The notes beneath the pieces were generated by a model, which was not told the DNA's origin, searched no databases, and saw only the letters and a list, made by a program, of their open reading frames with translations. The position numbers and the translations under genes are program-made. From NCBI RefSeq assembly GCF_003634935.1, contig NZ_RBXO01000001.1:558001-622000 (forward strand): a stretch of DNA of 64,000 bases. The letters run 5' to 3'. Source of the DNA: Saccharothrix australiensis. Lineage in GTDB: Bacteria > Actinomycetota > Actinomycetes > Mycobacteriales > Pseudonocardiaceae. This document shows, piece by piece, positions 37,503-46,319 of this stretch (the first letter of the stretch is position 1; every line of letters starts with the position of its first letter).

Positions 37503-39344
37503 TCAGGTGGTGGTGGCCGCCGGGGCGTCGGACCGGAGCACCCGCCGCACGAACGCGACCTCCGCCGCCGTCTGCCGGATGGTCTCCGCCACCACCAGCG
37601 AACCGTGCCCCGCGTCGTACCGGTACACCTCGTACGCCGCGCCGCGCGCGGCGAGCCGCTCCAGGTAGTTGTCGATCTGCCGGATCGGGCAGCGCGGGTC
37701 GTTCTCCCCGGCCAGCACGAGCACGGGCGCGCGCACCGCGTCCACGTAGGTCAGCGGCGAGCACTCCCGGTACCGGTCCGGCACCTCCTCCGGCGACCCG
37801 CCGAACAGCGCCCGGTCGAACGCCCGCAGCGGCTCCATCTCGTCCTCGTAGGCGGCCAGGTAGTCCGCGACCGGCACGCCCGCCACGCCCGCCGCCCACC
37901 GCTCCGGCTGGGTGCCGAGCGCCAGCAGCGACAGGTACCCGCCCCAGGACGCGCCGTTGACGACGCACCGCGCCGGGTCGGCGAACCCGGACTCGACCGC
38001 CCAGTCGTGCACGGCGGCCACGTCCTCCAGCTCGGTCAGGCCCGGCCGACCCTCGATGGCGTCCCGCCACCGCGAGCCGTAGCCGGTGGAGCCCCGGTAG
38101 TTCACGTGCACCACGGCGAACCCGGCGTCCAACCACACCGCGCGGTAGGCGGAGAACCGGTCCTCGTCCGCCGAGTGCGGGCCGCCGTGCAGGCTGAACA
38201 CCGTGGGCAGCGGACCCTCGGGCGCGCCGTCCGGGCGGGCGACCAGGGCGTGCACGTCACCGACGAACACGTCCCGCAGCTCGGCCGACGGCGGGGCCTC
38301 GTGGCCGCTGGGCGCCAGCAGCACCCGCTCGTCGCCGTCCACGTCGAGCACCCGCACGACGCCGGGCCGCGCGGCCGAGGACCACGAGTACTCGACGGCG
38401 CCGTCCGGGCGGACGTTCGCCGAGCCGACCGTCCCGCGCGGGGTGTCCAGGGCGGTCAGCGCGCCGGTCGCCAGGTCGTAGCGGTGCAGGGTGTTCCGGG
38501 CCTCGAACGTGTGCACCACGAGCAGCGCCGTCGCGTCCTCGTACCAGTCGGCGCTGATCTCGCCGGGCAGGTCGACGGTGATCTCGGTCTCGGTGTCGGC
38601 CTCGACGTCCCAGATCAGCAGCTCCTCCCGGCCGCGCCGCTCGTGCAGCACCAGCAGGCGGTTGTCGCCGCGCACCGGGCTGAACGCGATCGCGTCCAGG
38701 CCCTTGCCCGGCCCGTCCCACTTCTCGGCGACCTTCGTGCCGTCCGGGGTGACGACGCGCAGCGCCGCGTGGCGGTTGTCGCCGTGCTCGGAGTGCGCCA
38801 GCGCCAGCAGGGTCTCGTCCTTGGACAGCGCGCTCACGCCGCCGTCGTTGGCGTGGGCGTAGATCACCTCGGCCGGTGCGCCGTCGCGGGACACGTGGAT
38901 CGTGGTGCCATCGTCGGTCGAGGTGCCGACGGAGACGACCCGGTGGCCGATCTCCAGCCCCGCCGGGTACCCGGCGGGCACGCCCTCGACGGCGGGCGCG
39001 GCGGCGCCACCGCCCGGCTCGAACGGCTCGCTGACCCAGACGCCGAACTCGTCGCCGTCGTTGTCGGCGAACCACCAGATCGTCCGGCCGTCGGGGCTCA
39101 GCGCCGCGTGGGACGTGCCGTTCGGGCGGTCGGTGACCTGGCGGTGGGTGTCGGTGCCGCGGTCCCAGGCGTAGACCTCCCAGACGCCGCTCGCGTTCGA
39201 CAGGTAGAGGCTCCGGTGCGGTGCGTCGTCCGCCCAGCCGGGCAGGCTGACCCTCGGCGCGGTGAACCGGGCGCGCCAGCGGGCGTCGGCGTCGGCGTCG
39301 TCGAACAGCGGGTCGGGGACTTCGGCGGTCGGGTGCGTCGTCAC
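37503..39344 (-). CDS. S9-family (prolyl oligopeptidase/acylaminoacyl) peptidase
   Basis: A 613-residue serine peptidase. The N-terminal two thirds (about 20-370) forms a WD/propeller-like domain with repeated DGxxxVYAWD-like blades. The C-terminal alpha/beta hydrolase has the nucleophile in NGASWGGYLSL, the acid in AGENDPRC and the His in DAGHGSLV. No signal peptide, so cytoplasmic. GTG 39344 overlaps the stop of the upstream methyltransferase by four bases (GTGA), indicating coupling. Confidence 0.92.
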   Translation of the reverse strand: MTTHPTAEVPDPLFDDADADARWRARFTAPRVSLPGWADDAPHRSLYLSNASGVWEVYAWDRGTDTHRQVTDRPNGTSHAALSPDGRTIWWFADNDGDEFGVWVSEPFEPGGGAAAPAVEGVPAGYPAGLEIGHRVVSVGTSTDDGTTIHVSRDGAPAEVIYAHANDGGVSALSKDETLLALAHSEHGDNRHAALRVVTPDGTKVAEKWDGPGKGLDAIAFSPVRGDNRLLVLHERRGREELLIWDVEADTETEITVDLPGEISADWYEDATALLVVHTFEARNTLHRYDLATGALTALDTPRGTVGSANVRPDGAVEYSWSSAARPGVVRVLDVDGDERVLLAPSGHEAPPSAELRDVFVGDVHALVARPDGAPEGPLPTVFSLHGGPHSADEDRFSAYRAVWLDAGFAVVHVNYRGSTGYGSRWRDAIEGRPGLTELEDVAAVHDWAVESGFADPARCVVNGASWGGYLSLLALGTQPERWAAGVAGVPVADYLAAYEDEMEPLRAFDRALFGGSPEEVPDRYRECSPLTYVDAVRAPVLVLAGENDPRCPIRQIDNYLERLAARGAAYEVYRYDAGHGSLVVAETIRQTAAEVAFVRRVLRSDAPAATTT

Positions 39345-40144
39345 GACGTCGATCCTGCCGGCTTCCGGGCGGTGACCAGGTAGTAGTCCAGCAGTCCGCG
39401 GTCGACCGCCACCAGCCAGTTGCGGCCCCAGCCGTCGGGGTCCTCGCCGAGCGCAACCCAGCGGTCGAGGCCGGGCCACACGTGCGAGCCGATGCGGTCC
39501 GCGCGCACGTCGGCGAGCCCCGCGGCCCGCAGGTCGTCGGTGAACCGGTCGACGGGGTGCGCCAGGTCGAGCCCGGACGCGAACGTCTCCAGCAGGCCGG
39601 CCAACTCCGGCCCGGCGTCGTCGCGCCCGGCGAAGAACGTCGTGACGACGAGCCGGCCGGCCGGCGCGAGCACCCGCGCGGCCTCCCGCGCGAACCCGGT
39701 CAGGTCCTCGAAGTGCTGCGCGGCCTCGACCGACAGCAGGCGGTCGAAGGAGCCGTCCGGGAAGGGGATGGCGGACGCCGAGCCCACCGAGAACCCCACC
39801 CGCTCGTCCGGCGCGGTCCGCCGCGCGCGGTCGACCTGCTCGGGCACCAGGTCGATGCCCCGGACCAGCCGGGGCTGACGCCGCAGCACCCGCGACACGC
39901 CGACCCCGCGCCCGCAGCCGACTTCGAGCACCCGCCGGCCGGTGACGTCCAGCGCGTCGAGCGCCACGTCGTACAGGGCTCCCTGCGAGGCGATCCGCTG
40001 CTCGACGGTGATCGGGCCGTCGAGCGGGATGCCGTCCCAGTAGCCGAAGTTGATGAAGCCGCCGGCGAAGACGGGGAGGGTGCTGAGGTCGCGTGGGCCG
40101 TAGATCGCCCTGCGGAGTTCTTCGCGTGCCGAATCGTCGGTCAT
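39341..40144 (-). CDS. SAM-dependent methyltransferase
   Basis: A 267-residue class I methyltransferase. Motif I is VLEVGCGRGVGVS near residue 75; SAIPFPDGSFDRLLSVEAAQHF and LAPAGRLVVTTFF are the later motifs. The order resembles small-molecule or phthiotriol/sterol-type methyltransferases. The substrate is unknown. It is co-transcribed with the S9 peptidase downstream. Confidence 0.87.
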   Translation of the reverse strand: MTDDSAREELRRAIYGPRDLSTLPVFAGGFINFGYWDGIPLDGPITVEQRIASQGALYDVALDALDVTGRRVLEVGCGRGVGVSRVLRRQPRLVRGIDLVPEQVDRARRTAPDERVGFSVGSASAIPFPDGSFDRLLSVEAAQHFEDLTGFAREAARVLAPAGRLVVTTFFAGRDDAGPELAGLLETFASGLDLAHPVDRFTDDLRAAGLADVRADRIGSHVWPGLDRWVALGEDPDGWGRNWLVAVDRGLLDYYLVTARKPAGSTS

Positions 40145-40160
40145 GCCACGATCCTGCCGG

Positions 40161-40415
40161 TCACCGGGGCGGGGCGGCGGCGATCCGGCGGCCCTGGTCC
40201 AGCTCTTCGTCGAAGATCCGGTCCATCGTGCGCGACGCCTTCGCCAGCGCGTCGCCGGCGACCACGAGCAGCGCGAGCACCGCCCCCGCCACCAGGCCGG
40301 CGGTGGGCGAGGCGAGGACGGCGACGACGCCCGCCGAGCCGAGCACGACCAGGCTCCAGGCGAGGAGGCGGAGCAGGCTCCCGGAGGCGGGCCTGATCGA
40401 GGAGGCGATGCTCAT
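40161..40415 (-). CDS. Small two-helix membrane protein
   Basis: An 84-residue protein with two hydrophobic helices (about residues 13-32 and 35-52), then a helical acidic-basic tail (KASRTMDRIFDEELDQGRR). ATG 40415 is preceded by GAGGGAG. A large nested inverted repeat lies about 70 bp upstream. No family is recognised; it ends 16 bp before the methyltransferase start. Confidence 0.65.
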   Translation of the reverse strand: MSIASSIRPASGSLLRLLAWSLVVLGSAGVVAVLASPTAGLVAGAVLALLVVAGDALAKASRTMDRIFDEELDQGRRIAAAPPR

Positions 40416-40482
40416 GCCGGCTCTCCCTCTGCGGAAGCGTCCGTGACCGACCTTCGCCTTGCCTTCGCGCCGCCCCGCTCGA

Positions 40483-40535
40483 CCGTTACGTTGAGTGACT
40501 TGAACCGACGACCTTTCACTCAATCGGCGTAACGG
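40483..40535. promoter_or_regulatory. Nested inverted repeat upstream of the small membrane protein gene
   Basis: CCGTTACGTTGAGTGA (40483-40498) is complementary to TCACTCAA (40516-40523) plus CGTAACGG (40528-40535), with a four-base bulge and a 17-base centre. It is a probable operator or structured element for the minus-strand gene starting at 40415. Confidence 0.5.
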
Positions 40536-40869
40536 AACGTAACCAAAAGCTCAGACGTGCAACACGCTACGTCGTGCTTCGGTCACACGGCCCAAAGTTC
40601 ATCCCATCGAGCGACCGAACACGCCAACGCTGTGCGTTGCCGGGCGGCCGGTGCTGGGATGGCGGCGATCTTGTCGGCGGGTCGTCCCGGTGCAGACCGC
40701 GAGGATGGCGTGGTGCGTCGCAACGGAGGACGGTGTCGCCGTTGATCAAGGCCGGCAGCGGGGACGATCTCCGCTCGCGCGGGAAGACACTTCGTGACCC
40801 TGCGACCACAGCCGCGCCTACTCCGATTTCCTTCGGTTCGGCGGGTTTCGCACTTGGCCGGCACCCGCG
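40536..40869. other. Intergenic region, possibly decayed element sequence
   Basis: No intact gene is supported. It lies upstream of the broken integrase and may hold its scrambled N-terminal part. The base composition is a little less GC-biased than that of flanking genes. Confidence 0.4.
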
Positions 40870-41583
40870 TCGGGCAGGCACCCGCTCCCGGCCGTGCCGG
40901 ACCGCTACCGGGCCGTCGTCGCCGTGGCCGCCGGTACCGGACAGCGCTGGGGCGAGACCATCGCGGACCGCCTGGACGTGCTCGACCTGGACAATCGCGT
41001 CGTCCGGGTCGTACGCACGATCATCGAGGTCGGCGGCCACACCTCCTACAAGCCGTTCCCGAAGACCAAGGTCAGCGGCGGGAGATCCCGCTCCCTGCCT
41101 GGCTGGTGCCGATCCTGCGGGAGCACATGGCGACCTACCCGCCCAACGACGACGGGCTGACCTTCACCAACGAAGCGGGCGGACCGCTGCGCCGGACGCT
41201 GTTCAGGTCGCGGGTGCGGAAGCCATCCCTCGTCCGCGCGGGCCTGCTTGGCGAGATCCTGCCGGACGGTGACGGCTTCGAAGGGCGCTGGAGCGACGAC
41301 CAGGGCGTCAAGCAAGTCGAACGGTTCGCCAAGCACGACCAGGCCGTCCCGACACGTCGCCAAGTTCGCGGCGGGCGGGATGACGTTCCACGACCTGCGG
41401 CACTCCTACGCCACGTAACTCGTGGACGATGGCGTGCCGGTCAACATGGCTCAACGGGTCCTCGGGCACGAGCACGCCTCGACCACGTTGCAGCTCTACA
41501 CCCGTCGCACGCTGGACCACCAGCGGATCTTGAAGGCGCTCGATGACGACGACGATGACGGCCTGTGTCAGCCCGTGCGCTGA
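40870..41583 (+). pseudogene. Decayed tyrosine-recombinase (phage-type integrase)
   Basis: Integrase C-terminal catalytic sequence is spread over three frames. Frame one (about 40885-41085) reads PDRYRAVVAVAAGTGQRWGE through KTKVSGG and carries the first Arg region. Frame two (about 41085-41345) continues with WLVPILREHM, FTNEAGGPLRRTLFRSRV and LVRAGLLGE. Frame three has FHDLRHSYAT, an in-frame TAA, then VNMAQRVLGHEHASTTLQLYT with the HxxR and active Tyr, ending at TGA 41581. At least two frameshifts and one nonsense codon make it non-functional. The N-terminal SAM-like domain is missing. It ends 65 bp from the 3' end of tRNA-Pro, a typical integration site. Confidence 0.88.
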
Positions 41584-41606
41584 CTGGTCGCTGACCAGAA
41601 CGCAAA

Positions 41607-41642
41607 TCAGGCCCGGTATGTCTTGCGACATACCGGGCCTGA
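41607..41642. terminator. Strong hairpin between integrase remnant and tRNA-Pro
   Basis: TCAGGCCCGGTATGTC (41607-41622) pairs perfectly with GACATACCGGGCCTGA (41627-41642) around a TTGC loop. It can terminate tRNA-Pro (minus) and anything reading through from the pseudogene. Confidence 0.8.
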
Positions 41643-41643
41643 G

Positions 41644-41721
<78 letters not shown>

Positions 41722-41745
41722 GCTTGCGATCGAACGAGGAGAACT

Positions 41746-42705
41746 CTACCTGACGTTCCCGCCCACCCCGAACCGGGTATCCCTTTCCGCGTCCGACCCG
41801 TCCTGACCTGCGTCGACAGGACGCGGCACGAGGGTGAGCAGGCTGGCCTCCGGAGGGCACGCGAAGCGCACCGGGGCGTACGGCGACGTCCCCAGCCCCG
41901 CCGACACGTTCAGCCACATGTGCGCGCCCCACCGGGAGACGCCCCGCGCCCGCGACCGGTCCAGGTCGCAGTTCGTCACCAGGGCCCCGTAGCCCGGCAC
42001 GCGGAGCTGCCCGCCGTGCGTGTGGCCGGCCAGCACCAGGTCGTAGCCGTCGGCCGCGAACGGGTCCAGGACGCGGGGTTCCGGGGAGTGCGTGACGCCC
42101 AGCCGCAGGGACGCCGACGGCACCGGGCCGGCGATGTCCGCGTAGCGGTCGCGCTTCAGGTGCGGGTCGTCCAGGCCGGCCGCGAAGATCGTCTGCCCCG
42201 CCACGGTGAGCGTCTCGCGCACGTGCGTCAGGTCGAGCCACCCGCGCTCGACCATCGCCGCCCGCAGGTCGCGCCACGGCAGCGGGATCCCGTGGATGCG
42301 CCTGGTCTTCGCCGACGGCAGCAGGTAGCGGGCCGGGTTCTTCGGCCGCGGCGCGTAGTAGTCGTTGCTGCCGAACACGAACACGCCGGGGCGGTCCAGC
42401 AGGGGGCCCAGCGCGCGAACGACCGCGGGCACGGCCTGCTTGTGCGCCAGGTTGTCGCCGGTGTTCACGACGAGGTCCGGCTCCAGCTCGTCCAGCGCCG
42501 CCACCCACCGCTGCTTCGACCGCTGGCCGGGCAGCATGTGCAGGTCCGAGATGTGCAGCACGCGCACCGGCGCGGAACCGGGCGCGAGCACCGGCACGGT
42601 CGCCTGGCGCAGCGTCCAGCGCCTCCGCTCGATGCCCGCCGCGTAGGCGAGCGTGGCCGTGCCGAGGGCGGTCGTGGCGAGCAGGGTGCGGCCCAGCGTG
42701 TTCAC
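41746..42705 (-). CDS. Metallophosphoesterase with N-terminal membrane anchor
   Basis: A 319-residue calcineurin-like phosphoesterase. An N-terminal hydrophobic segment (about 6-22) anchors or exports it. Metal-binding motifs follow in order: HISDLHM, NTGDN, GSNDYY (GNHD variant) and AGHTHGGQ. It corresponds by position to M. tuberculosis Rv3683, next to ponA2. The GNHD motif reads GSND here, a change seen in some family members. GTG 42705 has a -10 seven bases upstream. Confidence 0.92.
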   Translation of the reverse strand: MNTLGRTLLATTALGTATLAYAAGIERRRWTLRQATVPVLAPGSAPVRVLHISDLHMLPGQRSKQRWVAALDELEPDLVVNTGDNLAHKQAVPAVVRALGPLLDRPGVFVFGSNDYYAPRPKNPARYLLPSAKTRRIHGIPLPWRDLRAAMVERGWLDLTHVRETLTVAGQTIFAAGLDDPHLKRDRYADIAGPVPSASLRLGVTHSPEPRVLDPFAADGYDLVLAGHTHGGQLRVPGYGALVTNCDLDRSRARGVSRWGAHMWLNVSAGLGTSPYAPVRFACPPEASLLTLVPRPVDAGQDGSDAERDTRFGVGGNVR

Positions 42706-42712
42706 ACCCCCG

Positions 42713-42718
42713 AGGGTA
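42713..42718 (-). promoter_or_regulatory. -10 element of the metallophosphoesterase gene
   Basis: TACCCT on the minus strand, seven bases from the GTG start, consistent with a leaderless message. Confidence 0.5.
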
Positions 42719-42754
42719 GGGGTTGACCGATTCGGGGCGTAGCGCGGTGCCCGG

Positions 42755-42760
42755 TACCGT
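42755..42760 (+). promoter_or_regulatory. -10 element of the yqeY-like gene
   Basis: TACCGT is followed by eight bases and the ATG at 42769; no ribosome site, so probably leaderless. Confidence 0.5.
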
Positions 42761-42768
42761 TTCCGCTC

Positions 42769-43236
42769 ATGGCGGAGTTGAAGGCGCGGTTGCAGGCGGA
42801 TCTGACGACGGCGATCAAGAACCGGGAGACGGTCCGGGCCGGCGCGTTGCGCATGGCGCTGGCCGCGATCACCACCGAAGAGGTCTCCGGCAAGTCCGCC
42901 CGCGAGCTTTCCGACGACGAGGTCCTGAAGGTCATCACCCGCGAGGTGAAGAAGCGCCGGGAGGCCGCGGAGGCGTTCGCGGGCGCGGGGCGCGCCGAGC
43001 AGGCCGAGCTGGAGCGGTCCGAGTCCGCCGTGCTGGAGGGCTACCTGCCTGCCCAGCTGGACGACGCCGAACTGGCCGCCCTGGTGGACGCCGCCGTCGC
43101 CGAGGTCGCCGCGCAGCTCGGCGAGCAGCCCGGCCAGCGGCAGATGGGCCAGGTCATGAAGGCCGTCAACGCCAAGGTCGCGGGCCGCGCCGAGGGCGGC
43201 CGGGTCGCGGCGGCCGTGAAGGCCAAGCTGGCCTGA
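42769..43236 (+). CDS. GatB/YqeY domain protein
   Basis: A 155-residue YqeY-type protein, all helical, related to the tail domain of the GatB subunit of tRNA amidotransferase, with presumed tRNA-related function. The N-terminal helix MAELKARLQADLTTAIK and the ESAVLEGYLPAQLDDAEL segment are typical. A perfect hairpin terminator follows. It is divergent from the metallophosphoesterase. Confidence 0.92.
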   Translation: MAELKARLQADLTTAIKNRETVRAGALRMALAAITTEEVSGKSARELSDDEVLKVITREVKKRREAAEAFAGAGRAEQAELERSESAVLEGYLPAQLDDAELAALVDAAVAEVAAQLGEQPGQRQMGQVMKAVNAKVAGRAEGGRVAAAVKAKLA

Positions 43237-43249
43237 ACCGCCCCGACGC

Positions 43250-43286
43250 GCTCCCGGCCGCACAGCGGGGCCGCGCGGCCGGGAGC
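43250..43286. terminator. Bidirectional terminator
   Basis: GCTCCCGGCCGC (43250-43261) pairs with GCGGCCGGGAGC (43275-43286), between the yqeY-like gene and the convergent ponA2. Confidence 0.8.
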
Positions 43287-43303
43287 ACGGGAGAACGCCG
43301 CGC

Positions 43304-45769
43304 TCAGCGCCCCGGCGGGTCGGTCGGCAGGGTGATCGGAGGGGGCCCGGTCGGCCGCCCGGTGCCCGGCGGCTCGCCCGACGGCTCACCCGGCGGTGGC
43401 TGGGCGGCCGTGGTCGTCTCCGCCGGCTGGGGCGGCGGCACGTACCCGGTCGACACGAGCAGCGTCACCACGGTGCCGCGCAGGGCGCTCCCGCGCGGCG
43501 TCTGGCTGACCACCGTGCCCTTCGGCTGCTCCGAGTTGCGGTTCGACGCCGTGACCTTGTAGCCGGCCTCCTCCAGCTCCCTGGTGGCGTCGTTGACGTT
43601 CTTCCCCACCACCTCGGGGATCTGGATCTCCTTGCCGCCCTTGCGGTAGCGCTCCTCCACGTCCGGCAGGCCGCGCTCGGGCAGCCCCTCGTGGACCTTC
43701 ACCATCGTGTCGAACCACGTCCGCGCGGGCACGGTGCCGCCGTAGATGTCGCCCTCGCCGCACAACCGGGGCGGACCGGCGTTGACGCAGATGCCGCGCG
43801 GCGTCGTCCCGTCGTTGAACGTCTGCACGGAGCCCGCGTAGTCCGGCGTCGCGCCGATGAACGCCGCGGACTTGTACTCCTCCGTGGTGCCGGTCTTGCC
43901 GATCATCGGCCGGCTCCAGCGGAACTCCTTGGCCGCCGCCGCGGCCGTGCCGCGGTCCTGGTCGTCCTTGCTCATCCCGACCGCCAGGCCGTTCGCCAGG
44001 CCCTCGGCGACGACCTGCTCGCACGGCGCCTCGTTCACCGGGACCGGTGTCCCGTTGCGGTCCACCACGTCCGCGATCGGGCTCGGCGGGCACCACACGC
44101 CGCCGCTGACGATGGTCGCCGCGACGTTGGCCAGCTCCAGCGTGCTGACCGGCGCGGGGCTCAGCGTGAACGAGGCGTTGCCGCCGTTGGCCTTGTAGTA
44201 CTCGGTCTGCGACATGCGCAGGTTCCGGTCCTTGGCCTTCGGGTCCGGGCGGACGCCGGCGATGTTGGTCGCCATCGTCTCCCGCATGCCCAGCCGGGAC
44301 GCCATGTCCACCACCGGGTCGAGCCCGAGCTGCTCCTCCAGGATCACGAAGCCGGTGTTGGGCGAGGTCTGCAACGCCTGCTGCAACGTCATCTGCGGCG
44401 GGTAGTTGGAGGTCGCGTTGCCCAGGCAGTACCAGCGGGTGTCGGGCTCGCCGGTGGACGGGCACCGCGCCGCGCCGCCCTTGAACACCCGGGACGCGTG
44501 GAAGCCGGGCGTGGCCATCATGTTGTCGATGCCCATGCCCTTCTCCAGCGCCGCCGCCGCGGTGAACACCTTGTAGACGCTGCCCGCGCCGAACTTGTTC
44601 TCCACGCCGGACGGCAGGTCGTACGTGGTCTGGAACTCGTCCGCCTTCAGGCCGTAGTCGCGGTTGGCCACCAGCGCGACGACCTCGTGCTTCTCCCGGC
44701 CGGGGCGCACGATCGCCATCGTGTTGGCGATGCCGTCGGTGTTCTTGGCGACCTGCGACTCGGCGGACTCCTTGGCCTTCCGGGTGATCTCGCGGTCCAG
44801 CGTGGTCCGGATCGTGTAGCCGCCGTTCTTCAGCTGTTCCAGGCTGAAGCCGTTGCGCTCCAGGTAGGTCACGACGTACGAGCAGAAGAAGCCGTCGTCC
44901 GGGCCCGCTCCCACGCAGCCGTTGGACGGGGTCCGCACGGGGTCGACGAGGCCGAGCGGCTCCTTCTTCGCCGCCTCGGCGGCGTCGCGCGACAGCTTGT
45001 CGTTCTCGACCATCTTGTCGATGACCTGGTTCCGGCGCTCCAGCGCCTTCTCCGGGAACGCCTCCGGGTTCAGCGCCGACGGGCTGTTGACCATCCCCGC
45101 GAGCATCGCCGACTGCGGCACCGTCAGGGCCTCGGGCGTGGTGTTGAAGTACGCCTGGGCCGCCGCCGAGATGCCGTAGATCGTCGAGCCGAACGGCACC
45201 ACGTTGAGGTACCGGGCGAGGATCTCCTCCTTGCCCAGTTTGCGTTCCAGTTGCAGGGAGATGCGCGCTTCACGCGCTTTTCGCGCAATTGTCTGCTCTT
45301 GCGCCTTCTGCTGTTCAACCTGGTTATTCCGCGCGACCACGTGCACCAGGTAGTTCTTCACGTATTGCTGCGTGAGCGTGGAGGCACCCTGGGTGACCGC
45401 CCCGCCCAACTGGTTGGTCAGCCCGGCGCGGATCGTGCTGCGCCAGTCGACGCCGTCGTGTTCGTAGAACCGCCGGTCCTCGACGGAGACCAGGGCCGCC
45501 TTCATCGTCGTGGAGATCTTCTCCGGTGGGACCAGCACGCGGTACTGGTCGTACAGGTAGGCGATCGGCGCACCGGCCTTGTCCGTGATCGTGGTGATCA
45601 ACGGCGGGTCGGTGGTCACCAGATCCGCGGAGATGCTGTCGACCGTGTCGCTGGCTCTGTTCGAGACCAGCCCCACCGAGCCGACGACAGGGAACATCAT
45701 GCCTGCCAGCAACACGCCGGCTAGCAGACACAGGCCGAGCAGTTTCAGCACGCCGTTCCTGGCTCGCAT
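43304..45769 (-). CDS. ponA2: Bifunctional penicillin-binding protein (class A) with PASTA domain
   Basis: An 821-residue peptidoglycan glycosyltransferase/transpeptidase. A membrane anchor (about 6-28) is followed by the GT51 domain with EDRRFYEHDGVDW and TQGASTLTQQYVKN. The transpeptidase has the SxxK motif in GSVYK, SxN in TSPNTG and KTG in GKTGTTEEYKSA. A PASTA domain (about 690-760) and a Pro-rich tail end the protein. Orthologous by neighbourhood to M. tuberculosis PonA2 (Rv3682), beside whiB4. ATG 45769 has a -10 eight bases upstream, so it may be leaderless. Confidence 0.94.
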   Translation of the reverse strand: MRARNGVLKLLGLCLLAGVLLAGMMFPVVGSVGLVSNRASDTVDSISADLVTTDPPLITTITDKAGAPIAYLYDQYRVLVPPEKISTTMKAALVSVEDRRFYEHDGVDWRSTIRAGLTNQLGGAVTQGASTLTQQYVKNYLVHVVARNNQVEQQKAQEQTIARKAREARISLQLERKLGKEEILARYLNVVPFGSTIYGISAAAQAYFNTTPEALTVPQSAMLAGMVNSPSALNPEAFPEKALERRNQVIDKMVENDKLSRDAAEAAKKEPLGLVDPVRTPSNGCVGAGPDDGFFCSYVVTYLERNGFSLEQLKNGGYTIRTTLDREITRKAKESAESQVAKNTDGIANTMAIVRPGREKHEVVALVANRDYGLKADEFQTTYDLPSGVENKFGAGSVYKVFTAAAALEKGMGIDNMMATPGFHASRVFKGGAARCPSTGEPDTRWYCLGNATSNYPPQMTLQQALQTSPNTGFVILEEQLGLDPVVDMASRLGMRETMATNIAGVRPDPKAKDRNLRMSQTEYYKANGGNASFTLSPAPVSTLELANVAATIVSGGVWCPPSPIADVVDRNGTPVPVNEAPCEQVVAEGLANGLAVGMSKDDQDRGTAAAAAKEFRWSRPMIGKTGTTEEYKSAAFIGATPDYAGSVQTFNDGTTPRGICVNAGPPRLCGEGDIYGGTVPARTWFDTMVKVHEGLPERGLPDVEERYRKGGKEIQIPEVVGKNVNDATRELEEAGYKVTASNRNSEQPKGTVVSQTPRGSALRGTVVTLLVSTGYVPPPQPAETTTAAQPPPGEPSGEPPGTGRPTGPPPITLPTDPPGR

Positions 45770-45777
45770 GACAGCTA

Positions 45778-45783
45778 AGCGTA
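45778..45783 (-). promoter_or_regulatory. -10 element of ponA2
   Basis: TACGCT on the minus strand ends eight bases before the ATG. The palindrome ACCCGATCGGGT lies upstream at 45789-45800. Confidence 0.5.
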
Positions 45784-45833
45784 CGCCGTACCCGATCGGG
45801 TGAGAGGGTACGCGCAACCTTGATTACACAGGA

Positions 45834-45849
45834 TGAGTACTCGTACTCA
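45834..45849. promoter_or_regulatory. Palindrome in the ponA2-whiB4 intergenic region
   Basis: TGAGTACTCGTACTCA is a perfect 7-2-7 inverted repeat midway between the divergent ponA2 and whiB4 genes, 65 bp from one start and about 180 bp from the other. A regulator for it is not known to me. Confidence 0.6.
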
Positions 45850-46028
45850 AGACAGGTAACAGGTGGGCAACCCAGGGTTGGAGGTGGAACCGGAAGGCTC
45901 TACAGTCCGTCACTGTCCAAGACAGCAGCCGACGGCGCGACCACTCAGTGGGGAGCCTACGGCATCCGCGGCAGGGGTGTGGCGGATTTAAAAAGAGTCT
46001 GGGCACTGTGTGAACCGAGGTGGGGGTT

Positions 46029-46319
46029 ATGCAGCAGCAGGGGGATTGGCGGATCAGGGCCTCGTGCCGTGATGAGGAGCCGGACCAGCTCTTCGTGCGC
46101 GGTGCGGAGCAGCGCAAGGCCAAGGTGGTGTGCCTGGGGTGCCCGGTGCGCACCGAGTGCCTCGCCGAAGCGCTCGACAACCGGATCGAGTTCGGGGTCT
46201 GGGGCGGCATGACGGAACGGGAGCGCCGCGCGTTGCTGCGGCGGCGACCCGACGTCACGTCCTGGCACGAGCTCCTGGACACCGCGCGCCAGGAGCACCA
46301 CGAGGAGAAGGTCGGGTAG
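46029..46319 (+). CDS. whiB4: WhiB-family iron-sulfur regulator
   Basis: A 96-residue Wbl protein. Four Cys ligands of a 4Fe-4S cluster are visible: one in RASCRDEEPD and three in VVCLGCPVRTEC. The GVWGG turn (about residue 61) and basic MTERERRALLRRR tail for DNA contact follow. ATG 46029 has GAGGTGGGGG upstream. It corresponds by neighbourhood to whiB4 (Rv3681c), an oxygen/redox sensor that affects antioxidant and beta-lactam responses. Its stop abuts the convergent ATPase gene. Confidence 0.93.
   Translation: MQQQGDWRIRASCRDEEPDQLFVRGAEQRKAKVVCLGCPVRTECLAEALDNRIEFGVWGGMTERERRALLRRRPDVTSWHELLDTARQEHHEEKVG

Noticed and set aside
40500..40516. TTGAACCGACGACCT resembles TTGAACCTGCGACCT in tRNA-Pro and might be an attachment-site duplicate
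   Set aside because: Similarity is 13 of 15 bases over the T-loop/variable-arm part only, does not include the tRNA 3' end, and lies inside an inverted repeat that explains the sequence otherwise.
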